DNA from: Archangium sp.
GTDB taxonomy: Bacteria; Myxococcota; Myxococcia; Myxococcales; Myxococcaceae
Assembly: GCA_030695565.1 (NCBI GenBank)
Contig: JAUYRZ010000123.1
Span: forward strand, 1-64,000
Reading direction: 5' to 3'
DNA: 64,000 bases
The notes under the pieces were generated by a model that saw only the letters and a list, made by a program, of their open reading frames with translations, ran no database searches and was not told where the DNA came from. This document shows positions 53,163-61,433 of this stretch, one piece after another (the stretch's first letter is position 1; each line of letters opens with the position of its first letter). Both the position numbers and the translations under genes were made by a program.

Positions 53163-53963
53163 ATGAATCTCAAAGGACAGTGGATCTGGGTGACGGGCGC
53201 CTCTTCGGGCCTGGGCCTCGAGCTGTGCAAGAAGCTCGCGAAGCTCGGAGCGAACCTGCTCATCACCGCGCGCCGTGCCGATCGTTTGGAGAGCCTGGCG
53301 ACCGAGCTGCGCGCGTCGGCCGTCGAGGTGAAGGTGTTGGCCGCCGACATGAGCCGCTCCGAAGACGTGGAGCGCATGCTCGACGTCGCGAAGACCCTGC
53401 CGCTGGCCGCGGTGATCCTCAACGCGGGCGTCACGCACTTCGGTCACCACCACGAGCTGGAGTGGAGCGCCTTCGACACGATGCTGCGCACCAACGTCAT
53501 CGGCACCACGCGCCTGACCAGCGAGCTGGTGAAACACTTCCAGGCCACCAACGCCTCGGCGCGCATCATGCTGGTCACTTCGATGGCCGGGCTGATGCCG
53601 GTGCCCTTCCAGGCGGCCTACTCGGGCACCAAGGCCTTCCTCACCGCGTTCGGTACCGCGCTGGCCCACGAGCTGCGCGGCAGCAACATCAGCGTGACCG
53701 TGTTCGCCCCCGGCGGCATCGCCACCGAGATGACCTCGGGCGATCGGTTCGAGACCCTGCGCGGCTGGCTGGCGCCCGTCGAGTCGGTGGCCCTGGAAGC
53801 GCTGGCAGCGTTGGAGAGCCGGCAGCCGCTCTACGTGCAGGGCTTCATGAACCGGCTGGGGCTGTTCGCCTTCCGTTTCCTCCCGCGCAACCTGGTGATG
53901 GGGCAGGTCGGCAAGCAATACCGCGCCGCGCTCGCGGCTGAGCTGGCGGGCAAGAAGAAGTGA
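53163..53963 (+). CDS. Short-chain dehydrogenase/reductase
   Basis: The protein has 266 residues. The NAD(P)-binding motif TGASSGLG, the structural NAG (LNAGVTH) and the catalytic Ser...Tyr-x-x-x-Lys (VTSM ... YSGTK) are intact. The N-terminal cofactor region followed by ITARRAD suggests NADPH preference. It starts one base after the wzt stop and is coupled by overlap to the next gene. It may reduce a sugar or lipid precursor of the exported glycan; DltE-like or acyl-ketoreductase roles are alternatives. Confidence 0.88.
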   Translation: MNLKGQWIWVTGASSGLGLELCKKLAKLGANLLITARRADRLESLATELRASAVEVKVLAADMSRSEDVERMLDVAKTLPLAAVILNAGVTHFGHHHELEWSAFDTMLRTNVIGTTRLTSELVKHFQATNASARIMLVTSMAGLMPVPFQAAYSGTKAFLTAFGTALAHELRGSNISVTVFAPGGIATEMTSGDRFETLRGWLAPVESVALEALAALESRQPLYVQGFMNRLGLFAFRFLPRNLVMGQVGKQYRAALAAELAGKKK

Positions 53964-55330
53964 CCGGGCAGACCGTCGGCGACCTGCGCACGCTGGTCAC
54001 CCGCCGGGCGGGGTTGCGCCGCAAGGTGGCCCTGCTCGCGGCTGACGCATCACTGACGACCGCGCTGGAGCAGAACGGCTGCACCGTGCTGGTCGACCCC
54101 GAGTCGCTCGACGCGGTGACTGCGTTTCACCCCGACGTGGTGGTGGCCTTCGATGGGTTCGCAGCGGAGGGTGCCGCGGGCTTCACCCGGCTGGCCCAGG
54201 CGGCGCCCGGCGCCGAGCTGGTCTTCTCCTTCGCCAACGCCAGCGCTTCTTCGGTGCTGCTGCGCGCGCTGCTGGGGGTGAGCCCCGCGCCCACGTCGAG
54301 TGAACGTGACGTGCGGGCGTGGTTGCGCGAGGCCGGCTTCGTGGTGAGCAGCCGCGACGTGGTGGTGACGCCGCACGTCGACTCCGGGCTCTCGGCCGAT
54401 ACCGAGGCGGCCTTGCGGCAATTGTTCGAGCAGCTCAACCCCGACGCGGCGGCCGATCGGCTGCTGCTGGTGGCCAAACGTGGCGCAGAGGCCTCGGTGC
54501 CGGAACGCACCGCGGGCCTCACCACGGTGATCGTCTCGGGGGGCGAAGACGCGGCGGCGCTCGAAGGCACCCTTCGTTCGGCGGCGGGCCAGCTGCAATC
54601 GCCGCTCGAGCTGATGGTCATCTCGCCGTTGCCCGAGCTGCGCCTGGAAGAACTCGCGAAGGCGGCGAAGGGCAGGGCGGGGCTGACCCTGGTGCTGGTG
54701 GGCGAAGCGCCGGCCGATGCCCTGGAGCGCACCAACTTCGGGCTCTCCCGCGCGCGCGGGCAGTACGTGTGTTGCCTGGAGGCCGGTGAGCTGCTCGATC
54801 GCTCGCACGTCTCGTCGCTGGTCGAGCGGCTGAAGGCGGGCACCGAGGCGTGGGCGTTGTCGTCGCCGCCGGTCGACCTGGGCCGCCGCTTCGAGCTCAA
54901 GGCGTGGCTCGATGCGGGCGCCGTGCAGCGCGGCCGCTACGTGGTGGATCGTGAACGCATTGGAACGTTTCCGTTGAGCTTCGCCACCGGGCTCGAGCTG
55001 GGTGAAGCGATGGTGTTCTGCCGGCTGGCGGCGCTGTTTCCCCCGGCGTGGAATGCGTCGGCGCCCACGCTCGATTCGCCTCGCACCGTCAATGCGTCAG
55101 CGAGCGCTCTGTTGGAGGCCATGCGCTCGCGGCCGCTTCGTACGATGGGCTCGCTCGCCGATGGGCTGCAGGAGCCGGCCCCCGTCGACGTGGTGGAGGT
55201 GCTCAACGAACGGCTCGCGCAGAAGAGCGAAGTGGCCGGGCGGGTTTTGGGTCAGGCGCGCGGGTTGGTGGAGCGGGTGCGGGATGCCGCGGTGAAGGCG
55301 CGCGCGCAGGCGAAGTTGGAGAAGAAGTAA
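53960..55330 (+). CDS. Glycosyltransferase-like protein with degenerate GT2 domain
   Basis: The protein has 456 residues with a GTG start overlapping the SDR stop (GTGA). Residues 1-175 resemble the C-terminal half of a SAM methyltransferase fold, without the SAM motif. Residues 180-300 look like a GT-A/GT2 domain (TTVIVSGGEDAAALEGTLRSA; NFGLSRARGQYVCCLEAGELL), in which the usual DxD metal motif is replaced by EAG. The last 60 residues are helical and basic. If inactive, it could be an assembly factor; if active, an unusual glycosyltransferase. It ends the Wzm/Wzt operon, just before an inverted family A repeat. Confidence 0.7.
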   Translation: MTGQTVGDLRTLVTRRAGLRRKVALLAADASLTTALEQNGCTVLVDPESLDAVTAFHPDVVVAFDGFAAEGAAGFTRLAQAAPGAELVFSFANASASSVLLRALLGVSPAPTSSERDVRAWLREAGFVVSSRDVVVTPHVDSGLSADTEAALRQLFEQLNPDAAADRLLLVAKRGAEASVPERTAGLTTVIVSGGEDAAALEGTLRSAAGQLQSPLELMVISPLPELRLEELAKAAKGRAGLTLVLVGEAPADALERTNFGLSRARGQYVCCLEAGELLDRSHVSSLVERLKAGTEAWALSSPPVDLGRRFELKAWLDAGAVQRGRYVVDRERIGTFPLSFATGLELGEAMVFCRLAALFPPAWNASAPTLDSPRTVNASASALLEAMRSRPLRTMGSLADGLQEPAPVDVVEVLNERLAQKSEVAGRVLGQARGLVERVRDAAVKARAQAKLEKK

Positions 55331-55331
55331 C

Positions 55332-55368
55332 GCCCTGACCCCGACCCTTTCCCGAAGGGAGAGGGAGT
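55332..55368. repeat. Palindromic repeat, family A, inverted orientation
   Basis: GCCCTGACCCCGACCCTTTCCC and GGGAGAGGGAG arms, the mirror image of the other copies. It lies between convergent genes and could end both transcripts. Confidence 0.7.
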
Positions 55369-55374
55369 TCCTGC

Positions 55375-55878
55375 TTACTTGGGGATCAGGTTGAGGCCCT
55401 GCATCGGGAGAATCGTGGAGGCCAGCCACAACGCGAGCAGGAACAGCCCCAGGATCAACGCGCCGGTGGCCCACAAATCGATGCGCAGCCGGGCGATCCG
55501 GCCCCGCGCTTGACGCACTTCGATCACCTGCCCGCTCACCTGCAGCATCAAAGAATCGGCCCCGCTCAGGGTGACCCGGTACGCACCGTCGGTTTCTTTC
55601 ACCCCACCGCGTTCGACCAGCTGGCCCAACGGCACCGGGGCATCGCCCTTGAGCGACGCCGTGCCCCCCACGCCGGTGGAGAAGCGCACCTCGAGGCCCG
55701 TTTCGCTCCACGCGAAGTGCAGCCGCGCGCCGCCACCGATGACGAAATCGTCTTCAGCCCGTTCGCCCAACGAGAGCGTCTTGCGGCCACGGCCGTCGAC
55801 GACCTCGGCCTCCAGGGCGCGGTCGCCCCAGTTCATGCGGATCTCCCACGTGTTCGAGGGGGCGGCGGTCGTCTTCAC
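55375..55878 (-). CDS. Tail-anchored membrane protein with FHA-like head
   Basis: The protein has 167 residues. The first 120 residues are strand-rich with an FHA-like pattern (LSLGERAEDDFVIGGG; DSLMLQVSGQVIEV) but lack a clear phosphothreonine-binding set. A C-terminal hydrophobic helix (WATGALILGLFLLALWLAST) would anchor it to the inner membrane. Similar heads occur in myxobacterial TonB-like and gliding-related proteins. Function unknown. Confidence 0.7.
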   Translation of the reverse strand: MKTTAAPSNTWEIRMNWGDRALEAEVVDGRGRKTLSLGERAEDDFVIGGGARLHFAWSETGLEVRFSTGVGGTASLKGDAPVPLGQLVERGGVKETDGAYRVTLSGADSLMLQVSGQVIEVRQARGRIARLRIDLWATGALILGLFLLALWLASTILPMQGLNLIPK

Positions 55879-55904
55879 GAGGGCTGTCTTAACTGCTTCG
55901 GGGC

Positions 55905-57119
55905 TCAGCTGCCCGGGTGCTGATCGCGCCGCCAGTCGAGTTGGCGTGCCGTGACGGCCTCGAGCACGGCGTGCATCTGATCGGGCGGCGTCTCAGGGCT
56001 GATGTGCATGAAGCCGGCCGTGGTCTTCGGGGTGCCCGCGAACTCAGTGGCCAGGTTGTAGCCGAGGTAATTGCAGAGGTAGGCGCTGCGGTCGGGCGCG
56101 TAGTTCGGGTCGCTCTTGCTGGTGCCCACCACCCGTTGGTCGCCGAAGGGCCGGAGCGCGTCGTCGATGGTGCCCACGGGCAGGTCGGTGGTGAGCTCCT
56201 TCGCTCCCCCCGCACGCACTTCGCGCTCCATCATCTGCTGGTTGTTGCCGTCGGTCGCGGCGCCCAGGAGATTTTCGGGCCGCTCTTCCACCTGCGCCTG
56301 CCCGTGCGTCACGCCCATGGAAAGGATGACGTCGGGCGGTGCACGCCGCATCTCCGCCACGAAGGCGTCGACGGCGTCGGTGGTCACGTCGAGGCGGCGG
56401 TACTCCACGATGCCGCCCTTCACCCCGGCCTCGGCCAGCTTCTGCGCCATGTTCGCCGACGGGTTGTCGGTGATGCCCATGAACGCGCCGTAGCCGGTCA
56501 CCACCACCTTGAGCGGCACCTCACCCGGCGAGAGGCCCAGGGAGGCCGGCTTGTAGAGCATCAGGTGCGCGGCGGTGTCGGTGGCCGCCGCGGCGGTGCC
56601 CTTGAACGAAGCCCCGTCGAACGGCTGCACGTCGCCCTGGAGCAGCACCCCGGTCACCTGCGAAGGCAGCGCCTTCTTCACCTTCTCCAGCACCTGCGCC
56701 GCGGTCTCGCCCTTCTTCACCTGCACCGAGACGTGCTGCCCTTCGATGGCCACCTTCATCAGGCCGTCGGCCTTCGCGGTGCCCTTCAGGGAGAAACAAT
56801 TGTCGAACAACCCCAGCTTCGCCGAGAGCCCCGGCACCCCGACCGAGTAGTTCGCGTAGCGGCCTTTGACCGAGGTGAGCCCACCGGCCTCCACGTTCAC
56901 CCATGCGTTCTTCTGGCCCATGGCGGAGAGGTGCGAGAGCAGCCGCTGTTTGGCCGGGTCATCGAAGCTGTCGGCCATCTTCACCAGCTCGGCCCGTTCG
57001 GAGGTGTCGAGGCCCCACCCACTGCGCGCCTTGAGGACGATCTTGTCGACCTCGGCCACGTCGACCTTGCCGTCCTTCTTGGCCTGCACCAGCGCTGCCC
57101 GGATGCCCTTGACCGTCAT
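55905..57119 (-). CDS. Pyroglutamyl-peptidase I (family C15) fused to an N-terminal domain
   Basis: The protein has 404 residues, about twice the usual size. The C-terminal 200 residues are a C15 peptidase, which removes N-terminal pyroglutamate: the fold start VVVTGYGAF (about 205), the catalytic Glu in QVEERPENL (about 278), the Cys in SAYLCNYLGYNL (about 349) and the His in GFMHIS (about 372) are all present. The first 180 residues are a separate helical and strand domain (TVKGIRAALVQAKKDGKVDV; a KKGETAAQVLEKVKKAL segment) I cannot name. No signal peptide. The fusion is unusual; the domain could bind or present substrate. Confidence 0.8.
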   Translation of the reverse strand: MTVKGIRAALVQAKKDGKVDVAEVDKIVLKARSGWGLDTSERAELVKMADSFDDPAKQRLLSHLSAMGQKNAWVNVEAGGLTSVKGRYANYSVGVPGLSAKLGLFDNCFSLKGTAKADGLMKVAIEGQHVSVQVKKGETAAQVLEKVKKALPSQVTGVLLQGDVQPFDGASFKGTAAAATDTAAHLMLYKPASLGLSPGEVPLKVVVTGYGAFMGITDNPSANMAQKLAEAGVKGGIVEYRRLDVTTDAVDAFVAEMRRAPPDVILSMGVTHGQAQVEERPENLLGAATDGNNQQMMEREVRAGGAKELTTDLPVGTIDDALRPFGDQRVVGTSKSDPNYAPDRSAYLCNYLGYNLATEFAGTPKTTAGFMHISPETPPDQMHAVLEAVTARQLDWRRDQHPGS

Positions 57120-57214
57120 GGCTTTGGAGTATCGGTGGAGCGCCTCGCCCTGCCCAGCCCCGCGCGCGCAATCCTCTACCGCGGGGGCCAATGTGCATTA
57201 GTTTCAGGTCTGCG

Positions 57215-59665
57215 ATGAGCGGCGAGCCTCTCCAGGTCTGGGTACGCAACGACAAGGGCCAGGTCTACGGACCGCTCAGCCCGCCCAGCATCGAGCTGCT
57301 GATCGACAACAGCGTCATCGCCGGCCGCATGCAGATCTCCACCGACGGGGTGAACTACGTCTTTCCGGGCCGGGTGCCGGGGCTGCGGATGATCTTCCCC
57401 AAAGACACCTGGGGCGACACCGTGGTGCCCGGCGAACAGCTCGATGCGCAGTGGGCCACGGTGGTGTTGCCCGCGGCGCTGCCCAGCCAGGTCCCCATGT
57501 CTTCGCCTTCCGGCATCTCCGCGGCGCCCGCGGGGGGGCCGGTGGCCGGGCCCGGTGCACGCGCTCCGGCGGGCGGGCCGACCGCAGGCCCCGGTACGAG
57601 GCCCCAGCCGGGTCGCGGCATGGTGCCCGGGCAGGTCGGCGCGTCGCGACCGTCGAGCGCGGGCATGCCGGCCATGCGTTCATCGCCTTCGGTGGCGAAC
57701 TTCATGAACAACCCCACGGCGCCCGGTTCGTCCGTGCGCTCTTCACTTTCGGGCGTGAGCGCGGCGCCGATGCGCTCGTCGCCTTCGGTCGCCGACTTCA
57801 TGAACACCCCGGCCCCGCCGATGCGCTCGTCACCTTCCGTGGCGGACTTCATGAACTCCGCCCAGCCCGCCGCCCCCGCACCGCCGCGGCCTCCCGTCGC
57901 AGCGCCCGCGACCAGCTCCAGTGGCTCTGGTCTGCGCGCCGCTCCACCCGCGGGCCCGTCGCCGTTGCCGCCCTCAGGCAAGCTGGAAGAGCACTCGGCG
58001 CAGCAGCTCTACTCCCTCGCCGCTGCGTCCGAGGTGAACGGGCTGCTGACCGTGACGTTGCCCGACCGCGAGCTGGCGGTGCACTTCAAGAAGGGCAACC
58101 CGGAGTACGTCGACTCCACCCACGTCGAAGACTCGCTCGACACGTTTCTCCTCGCGCAGAAGCTCGCCACGCAGGCGCAGATCGATCAGGCCCAGGCCCA
58201 GAGCGCCCGGTTTGGGGGCGAACTGCTCAGTGCGTTGTTCGGCCTGGGCCTGCTCAACCCCAACGCCGTCTTCCAGCACCTGGGCCAGCGCGCGAGCCTG
58301 CTGCTCCACCGCGCGCTCACCGCCGAGCAGGGCACCTTCACGTTCGATCTCGAAGAGCTGCCCGCCTCGCGGTCGATGCCCATGGGCAACAAGTGGGCGG
58401 TGTATCTCGAGGCGCTGCGCAAGGTGCCGATGTCCGACGTGCGAAGGCGCCTCAACCGGGCGCTCGAGCTCCCCGTGATGAAGGGCGCCGGGCGGGTGGC
58501 GGTGAACGATCTGCGCCTGACGCCGCAGGAGACCCGCGCGCTCAACTACTTCGACGGCGTGCGCTCGCTGCAACAGCTGATGAAGGACGTGCCCGCCGAG
58601 GCCGACACGATCCTCCGTACGGCGTGGATGCTCGCGCCCCTCGAGCTGATCTCGTACGCGAGCGTCAACCCGAACGCCCCCAAAGCCTCGGCCGCGCCGC
58701 CGCCCCCGGCTCCGGCCCCGGCGAAACCGGTGATCTCGGCGCCCGTGCCCCCCCGGCCGGTGGTGGCCGCGCCCACTGCCGCTCCGCCCGTGGTGACCTC
58801 GCCCGCGCCCGCTGCGCCCGTGGTGACCACGCCCCCGGCCCGGCCAACGACCGCGCCGGGCAATCCGGCGCAGATGCCCAGGCCCGCGATGCCGTACCCG
58901 GCCGCTGCTGCGCCCCAGCGTCCGCTTCCTCCGGTGATGAAGCCGGCCGCGGCGGCGCCTGCGACTCCGACAGCGACCGCGGCCAGCGCAGCGGCCGAGA
59001 CGAAGGCGCTCCAGGCCACCCACGATCTGATGAAGAAGCAGAACTTCTTCGAGGTGCTGGGGCTCAAGAAAGACGCCGATGCGAACGCGGTCAAGATGGC
59101 CTATTTGAAGGCCGCGCGCAGCTACCACCCCGACACCGTGGCGCCCGGTTCTCCCGAGTCACTCGCCAAGCTGAAGGCCGACGTCTTCGCGCTCATCGGT
59201 GAAGCCAACCGCACCTTGTCGGACCCCGGGTTGCGCAAGGAGTACACCGCTGAGCTCGACGCGGGCGGTACGGGCTCGAAGGTCGACATCGAGAAGATCC
59301 TCCGCGCCGAAGAGGTCTTTCAGAAGGGCCGCATTCTGGTGCAGGCCCGCAAGTACCCCGACGCGGTGAAGATGTTCGAAGAGGCGGTCGGCTGTAACGC
59401 CGACGAGGCCGAGTTCTACGCCTGGCGGGGCTACGCGAAGTTTCTGGCCGCCACCGACCGCAAGGCCGTGCTCACCGAGGTGATGCGCGACCTGAACCTC
59501 TGCGTGGCGAAGAACCCGAACGTCGCGGCGACCTATTTCTTCCTCGGCTTCGTGGCGCAGAAGAACGGCGACGAGAAGACCGCGATGATCAACTTCAAGA
59601 AGTGTGTCGCCCTCGACCCCAAACACATCGACGCCCAGCGCGAACTGCGCTCCATCAAGAAGTGA
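57215..59665 (+). CDS. Multidomain GYF-like/DUF4388/DnaJ/TPR protein
   Basis: The protein has 816 residues. Order: a GYF_2-like N-terminal module (VYGPLSPPSIELLIDN); a long Pro/Ala/Gly linker containing a 12-residue motif three times (M-R-S-S-P-S-V-A-[ND]-F-M-N, encoded at 57674, 57770 and 57821); a DUF4388/PATAN domain (SAQQLYSLAAASEVNGLLTV) with helical follow-up; another Pro/Ala linker; a J domain with HPD (YHPDT); and C-terminal TPRs. It probably recruits a DnaK-type chaperone to a signalling or motility complex. The ATG at 57215 is chosen from the GYF start. Confidence 0.85.
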   Translation: MSGEPLQVWVRNDKGQVYGPLSPPSIELLIDNSVIAGRMQISTDGVNYVFPGRVPGLRMIFPKDTWGDTVVPGEQLDAQWATVVLPAALPSQVPMSSPSGISAAPAGGPVAGPGARAPAGGPTAGPGTRPQPGRGMVPGQVGASRPSSAGMPAMRSSPSVANFMNNPTAPGSSVRSSLSGVSAAPMRSSPSVADFMNTPAPPMRSSPSVADFMNSAQPAAPAPPRPPVAAPATSSSGSGLRAAPPAGPSPLPPSGKLEEHSAQQLYSLAAASEVNGLLTVTLPDRELAVHFKKGNPEYVDSTHVEDSLDTFLLAQKLATQAQIDQAQAQSARFGGELLSALFGLGLLNPNAVFQHLGQRASLLLHRALTAEQGTFTFDLEELPASRSMPMGNKWAVYLEALRKVPMSDVRRRLNRALELPVMKGAGRVAVNDLRLTPQETRALNYFDGVRSLQQLMKDVPAEADTILRTAWMLAPLELISYASVNPNAPKASAAPPPPAPAPAKPVISAPVPPRPVVAAPTAAPPVVTSPAPAAPVVTTPPARPTTAPGNPAQMPRPAMPYPAAAAPQRPLPPVMKPAAAAPATPTATAASAAAETKALQATHDLMKKQNFFEVLGLKKDADANAVKMAYLKAARSYHPDTVAPGSPESLAKLKADVFALIGEANRTLSDPGLRKEYTAELDAGGTGSKVDIEKILRAEEVFQKGRILVQARKYPDAVKMFEEAVGCNADEAEFYAWRGYAKFLAATDRKAVLTEVMRDLNLCVAKNPNVAATYFFLGFVAQKNGDEKTAMINFKKCVALDPKHIDAQRELRSIKK

Positions 59666-59669
59666 ACAA

Positions 59670-59694
59670 ATGAAGCCAGCCCGGGCAGCTTCAT
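59670..59694. promoter_or_regulatory. Palindrome upstream of the YhbY-like gene
   Basis: Seven-base arms ATGAAGC (59670-59676) and GCTTCAT (59688-59694) enclose an offset GCCCGGGC. It lies 17 bases upstream of the gene and shares AAATGAAGCCAG and CTTCATTG with the palindrome at 16586. It could be an operator or a leader hairpin. Confidence 0.4.
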
Positions 59695-59711
59695 TGTACG
59701 AGCGGGACTCC

Positions 59712-60008
59712 ATGGCATTGAACGGCAAGCAGAAACGGCAGCTCCGGGCGCTGGGGCATCACCTCTCGGCAGTGGTCCTGGTGGGCAGCGACGGGGTCAC
59801 CGAAGGCGTGATCGGCGCGGTGACGCAGGCGCTGAAGGATCACGAGCTCATCAAGGTGAAGATCGCCGAAGAAGATCGTGAAGGCCGCAAGGCCTCGGTT
59901 CAGAAGCTGGCTGAAGGCAGCGGCAGCGATGTGGCCCAGACGATGGGTCGCACGGTGCTGCTCTTCAAACAGAAGAAGAAGAACTCGAAGATCGCCCTGG
60001 TGAAGTAG
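59712..60008 (+). CDS. yhbY: YhbY/CRM-family RNA-binding protein
   Basis: The protein has 98 residues, the normal size. It is a single CRM domain: MALNGKQKRQLRALGHHLSAVVLVGSDGVTEGVI (quoted in part) with the GxxGxx-like turn HHLSAVVLVGSDG and a basic C-terminus. E. coli YhbY associates with pre-50S ribosomes. The ATG at 59712 begins the family sequence; an in-frame ATG inside the upstream palindrome would add 14 residues. It converges with the ceramidase gene five bases away. Confidence 0.9.
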   Translation: MALNGKQKRQLRALGHHLSAVVLVGSDGVTEGVIGAVTQALKDHELIKVKIAEEDREGRKASVQKLAEGSGSDVAQTMGRTVLLFKQKKKNSKIALVK

Positions 60009-60013
60009 GGCTC

Positions 60014-61279
60014 TTAGCGAATTCCCTCGCCGGCCAGCTTCGCGGCTTCGGACAACCTGGTGAGCAGCTCGGGCGCAAAGTACTGCCGCCGGGCCTCACC
60101 CTCGCCGGTGCGCGCCGCTTCCACCGTCTCCACGTAGCCGCCGTACCCGTCGGCCAGCGAGATGAGCCGGGTGCTGTTCGACTGCTCTTCCAGCACCAGG
60201 CCCGCGGCGTACGACGCCTCGAAGGGCACCAGCAGAAACCGCGCTTCACCCAGCCTCAGCGCATGCAGCACCGCGATGTCTTCCGCGTCGTCGCACAGCG
60301 CGTTCTCCGCGGCCGCCACCAGAGCGTTGGGCACCACGCGCCGGGCATCAGGCCGGGGCAGGCCCAGGTGCACCTCGCTCCACGCCGCGTCGAGCTGGGC
60401 GGGTTGAGCGGCGGTGGGCAGCGCGCGCACGAGGGCCTCCAGCCGGGTGGCCGCCGCTTCGGGCGTGGGCAGCAGCGCGCGATCGATGCTCGCGTTTCCT
60501 CCCGCGCCTTGAAGCACGAAGGTGATCGGCCCCTGCTCCCGCTCCAGACGTTCGGCGAGCAGGCCGGGCCAGTCGGGGTGCAGCCCTTCGGGCCGCCGCG
60601 CCACCAGGGTGGGGTGGGCCGCTGCGATGATCAGCTGCGCCACGGGCCCGGCTTCGGCATCGAAGCGAACACGGGTGATGCGGCGATCCACCGCCGAGCC
60701 CGAGCGCGGGGTGGAGACGCCTTCGACGAGCTGCTGGCCCACCTCGAGGCGCGCGGGCTTCACCGCCGCGGTGGCTGCGGTGAGCGCTTCCCTTCCCGCG
60801 TCGACCAGCACCTGAAAGTCAGCCGGCGCGTAGTTGCCCAGCGCCGCGAGCTCCGAGGCAAAACGTGGGTCGAACCCCGAAGGCCCGGAGTGCGTGTGCG
60901 TGGCGATCACCCAGGTGGGAAACGCCTGCGCCTTCCCGATGGCGTCGCGAAGCTGCGGGGGAATGAGCAGCACGTCGAGCAACACCACGCCCAGGCGCTG
61001 GCCCCCCACGTCGAGCACCAGCGCACGCGCGAAGAGCGGGCTGAGCGCGGAGTCGACCGTCGTCCGCCGCGGGCCGTAACCACCCACCGTGGTGGGAAAG
61101 ATCGGCAGCAGCTGCCGCTTCGCCGCGCCCACCTGCAGGTCTCCCTGCCCACGCGCCAGGTGCGTCAACGCGGGCGGGGTGGCGGTCCACGTGCCGCAGC
61201 GATCGACCGACGCGGTGGCCCACCCCAGCAGCACCACCGCGGTGAGAACTCCGAGCGTGATCAGGAGACGGCGTTTCAC
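60014..61279 (-). CDS. Neutral/alkaline ceramidase-like enzyme, membrane-anchored
   Basis: The protein has 421 residues, shorter than the usual ~650 because the C-terminal Ig-like domain of classic ceramidases is absent. Ceramidases split ceramide into sphingosine and fatty acid. An N-terminal helix (LLITLGVLTAVVLLGWATA) could be a signal or anchor. Family features include GAAKRQLLPIFPTTVGGYG at the start (ceramidases: G-x-x-x-D-I-T-P...GY), the zinc motif THTHSGPSGFD (His128, His130) and GGNASIDR near the position of the active Ser. A different metal-dependent lipid amidase is possible. GTG start. Confidence 0.72.
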   Translation of the reverse strand: MKRRLLITLGVLTAVVLLGWATASVDRCGTWTATPPALTHLARGQGDLQVGAAKRQLLPIFPTTVGGYGPRRTTVDSALSPLFARALVLDVGGQRLGVVLLDVLLIPPQLRDAIGKAQAFPTWVIATHTHSGPSGFDPRFASELAALGNYAPADFQVLVDAGREALTAATAAVKPARLEVGQQLVEGVSTPRSGSAVDRRITRVRFDAEAGPVAQLIIAAAHPTLVARRPEGLHPDWPGLLAERLEREQGPITFVLQGAGGNASIDRALLPTPEAAATRLEALVRALPTAAQPAQLDAAWSEVHLGLPRPDARRVVPNALVAAAENALCDDAEDIAVLHALRLGEARFLLVPFEASYAAGLVLEEQSNSTRLISLADGYGGYVETVEAARTGEGEARRQYFAPELLTRLSEAAKLAGEGIR

Positions 61280-61343
61280 GTGAGCGGTGGCTGTACCAGA
61301 AAGCGCGTCAACGCGGCTTCATGGCCTGGTCGAGGCAAGACGC

Positions 61344-61383
61344 AGGCAAAACAAAGGGCCCGGACCTTTCGGTCCGAGCCCTT
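61344..61383 (-). terminator. Rho-independent terminator of the GIDE-domain gene
   Basis: On the minus strand, a 13-bp stem (61354-61366 with 61371-61383; AAGGGCTCGGACC / GGTCCGGGCCCTT, one G:U-type mismatch) with a GAAA loop is followed by TGTTTTGCC. It lies about 50 bases beyond the stop codon at 61434. Confidence 0.85.
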
Positions 61384-61433
61384 GTCCCGTCAGCGCCAGC
61401 CCGGTCGGTGGCGCGCAGGAAATTTCGCCTCGC

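Noticed and set aside
57451-59202. Alternative frame inside the DnaJ/TPR gene
   Set aside because: Arg/Gly/Ala-rich without domains; the other frame holds GYF, DUF4388, J and TPR modules.
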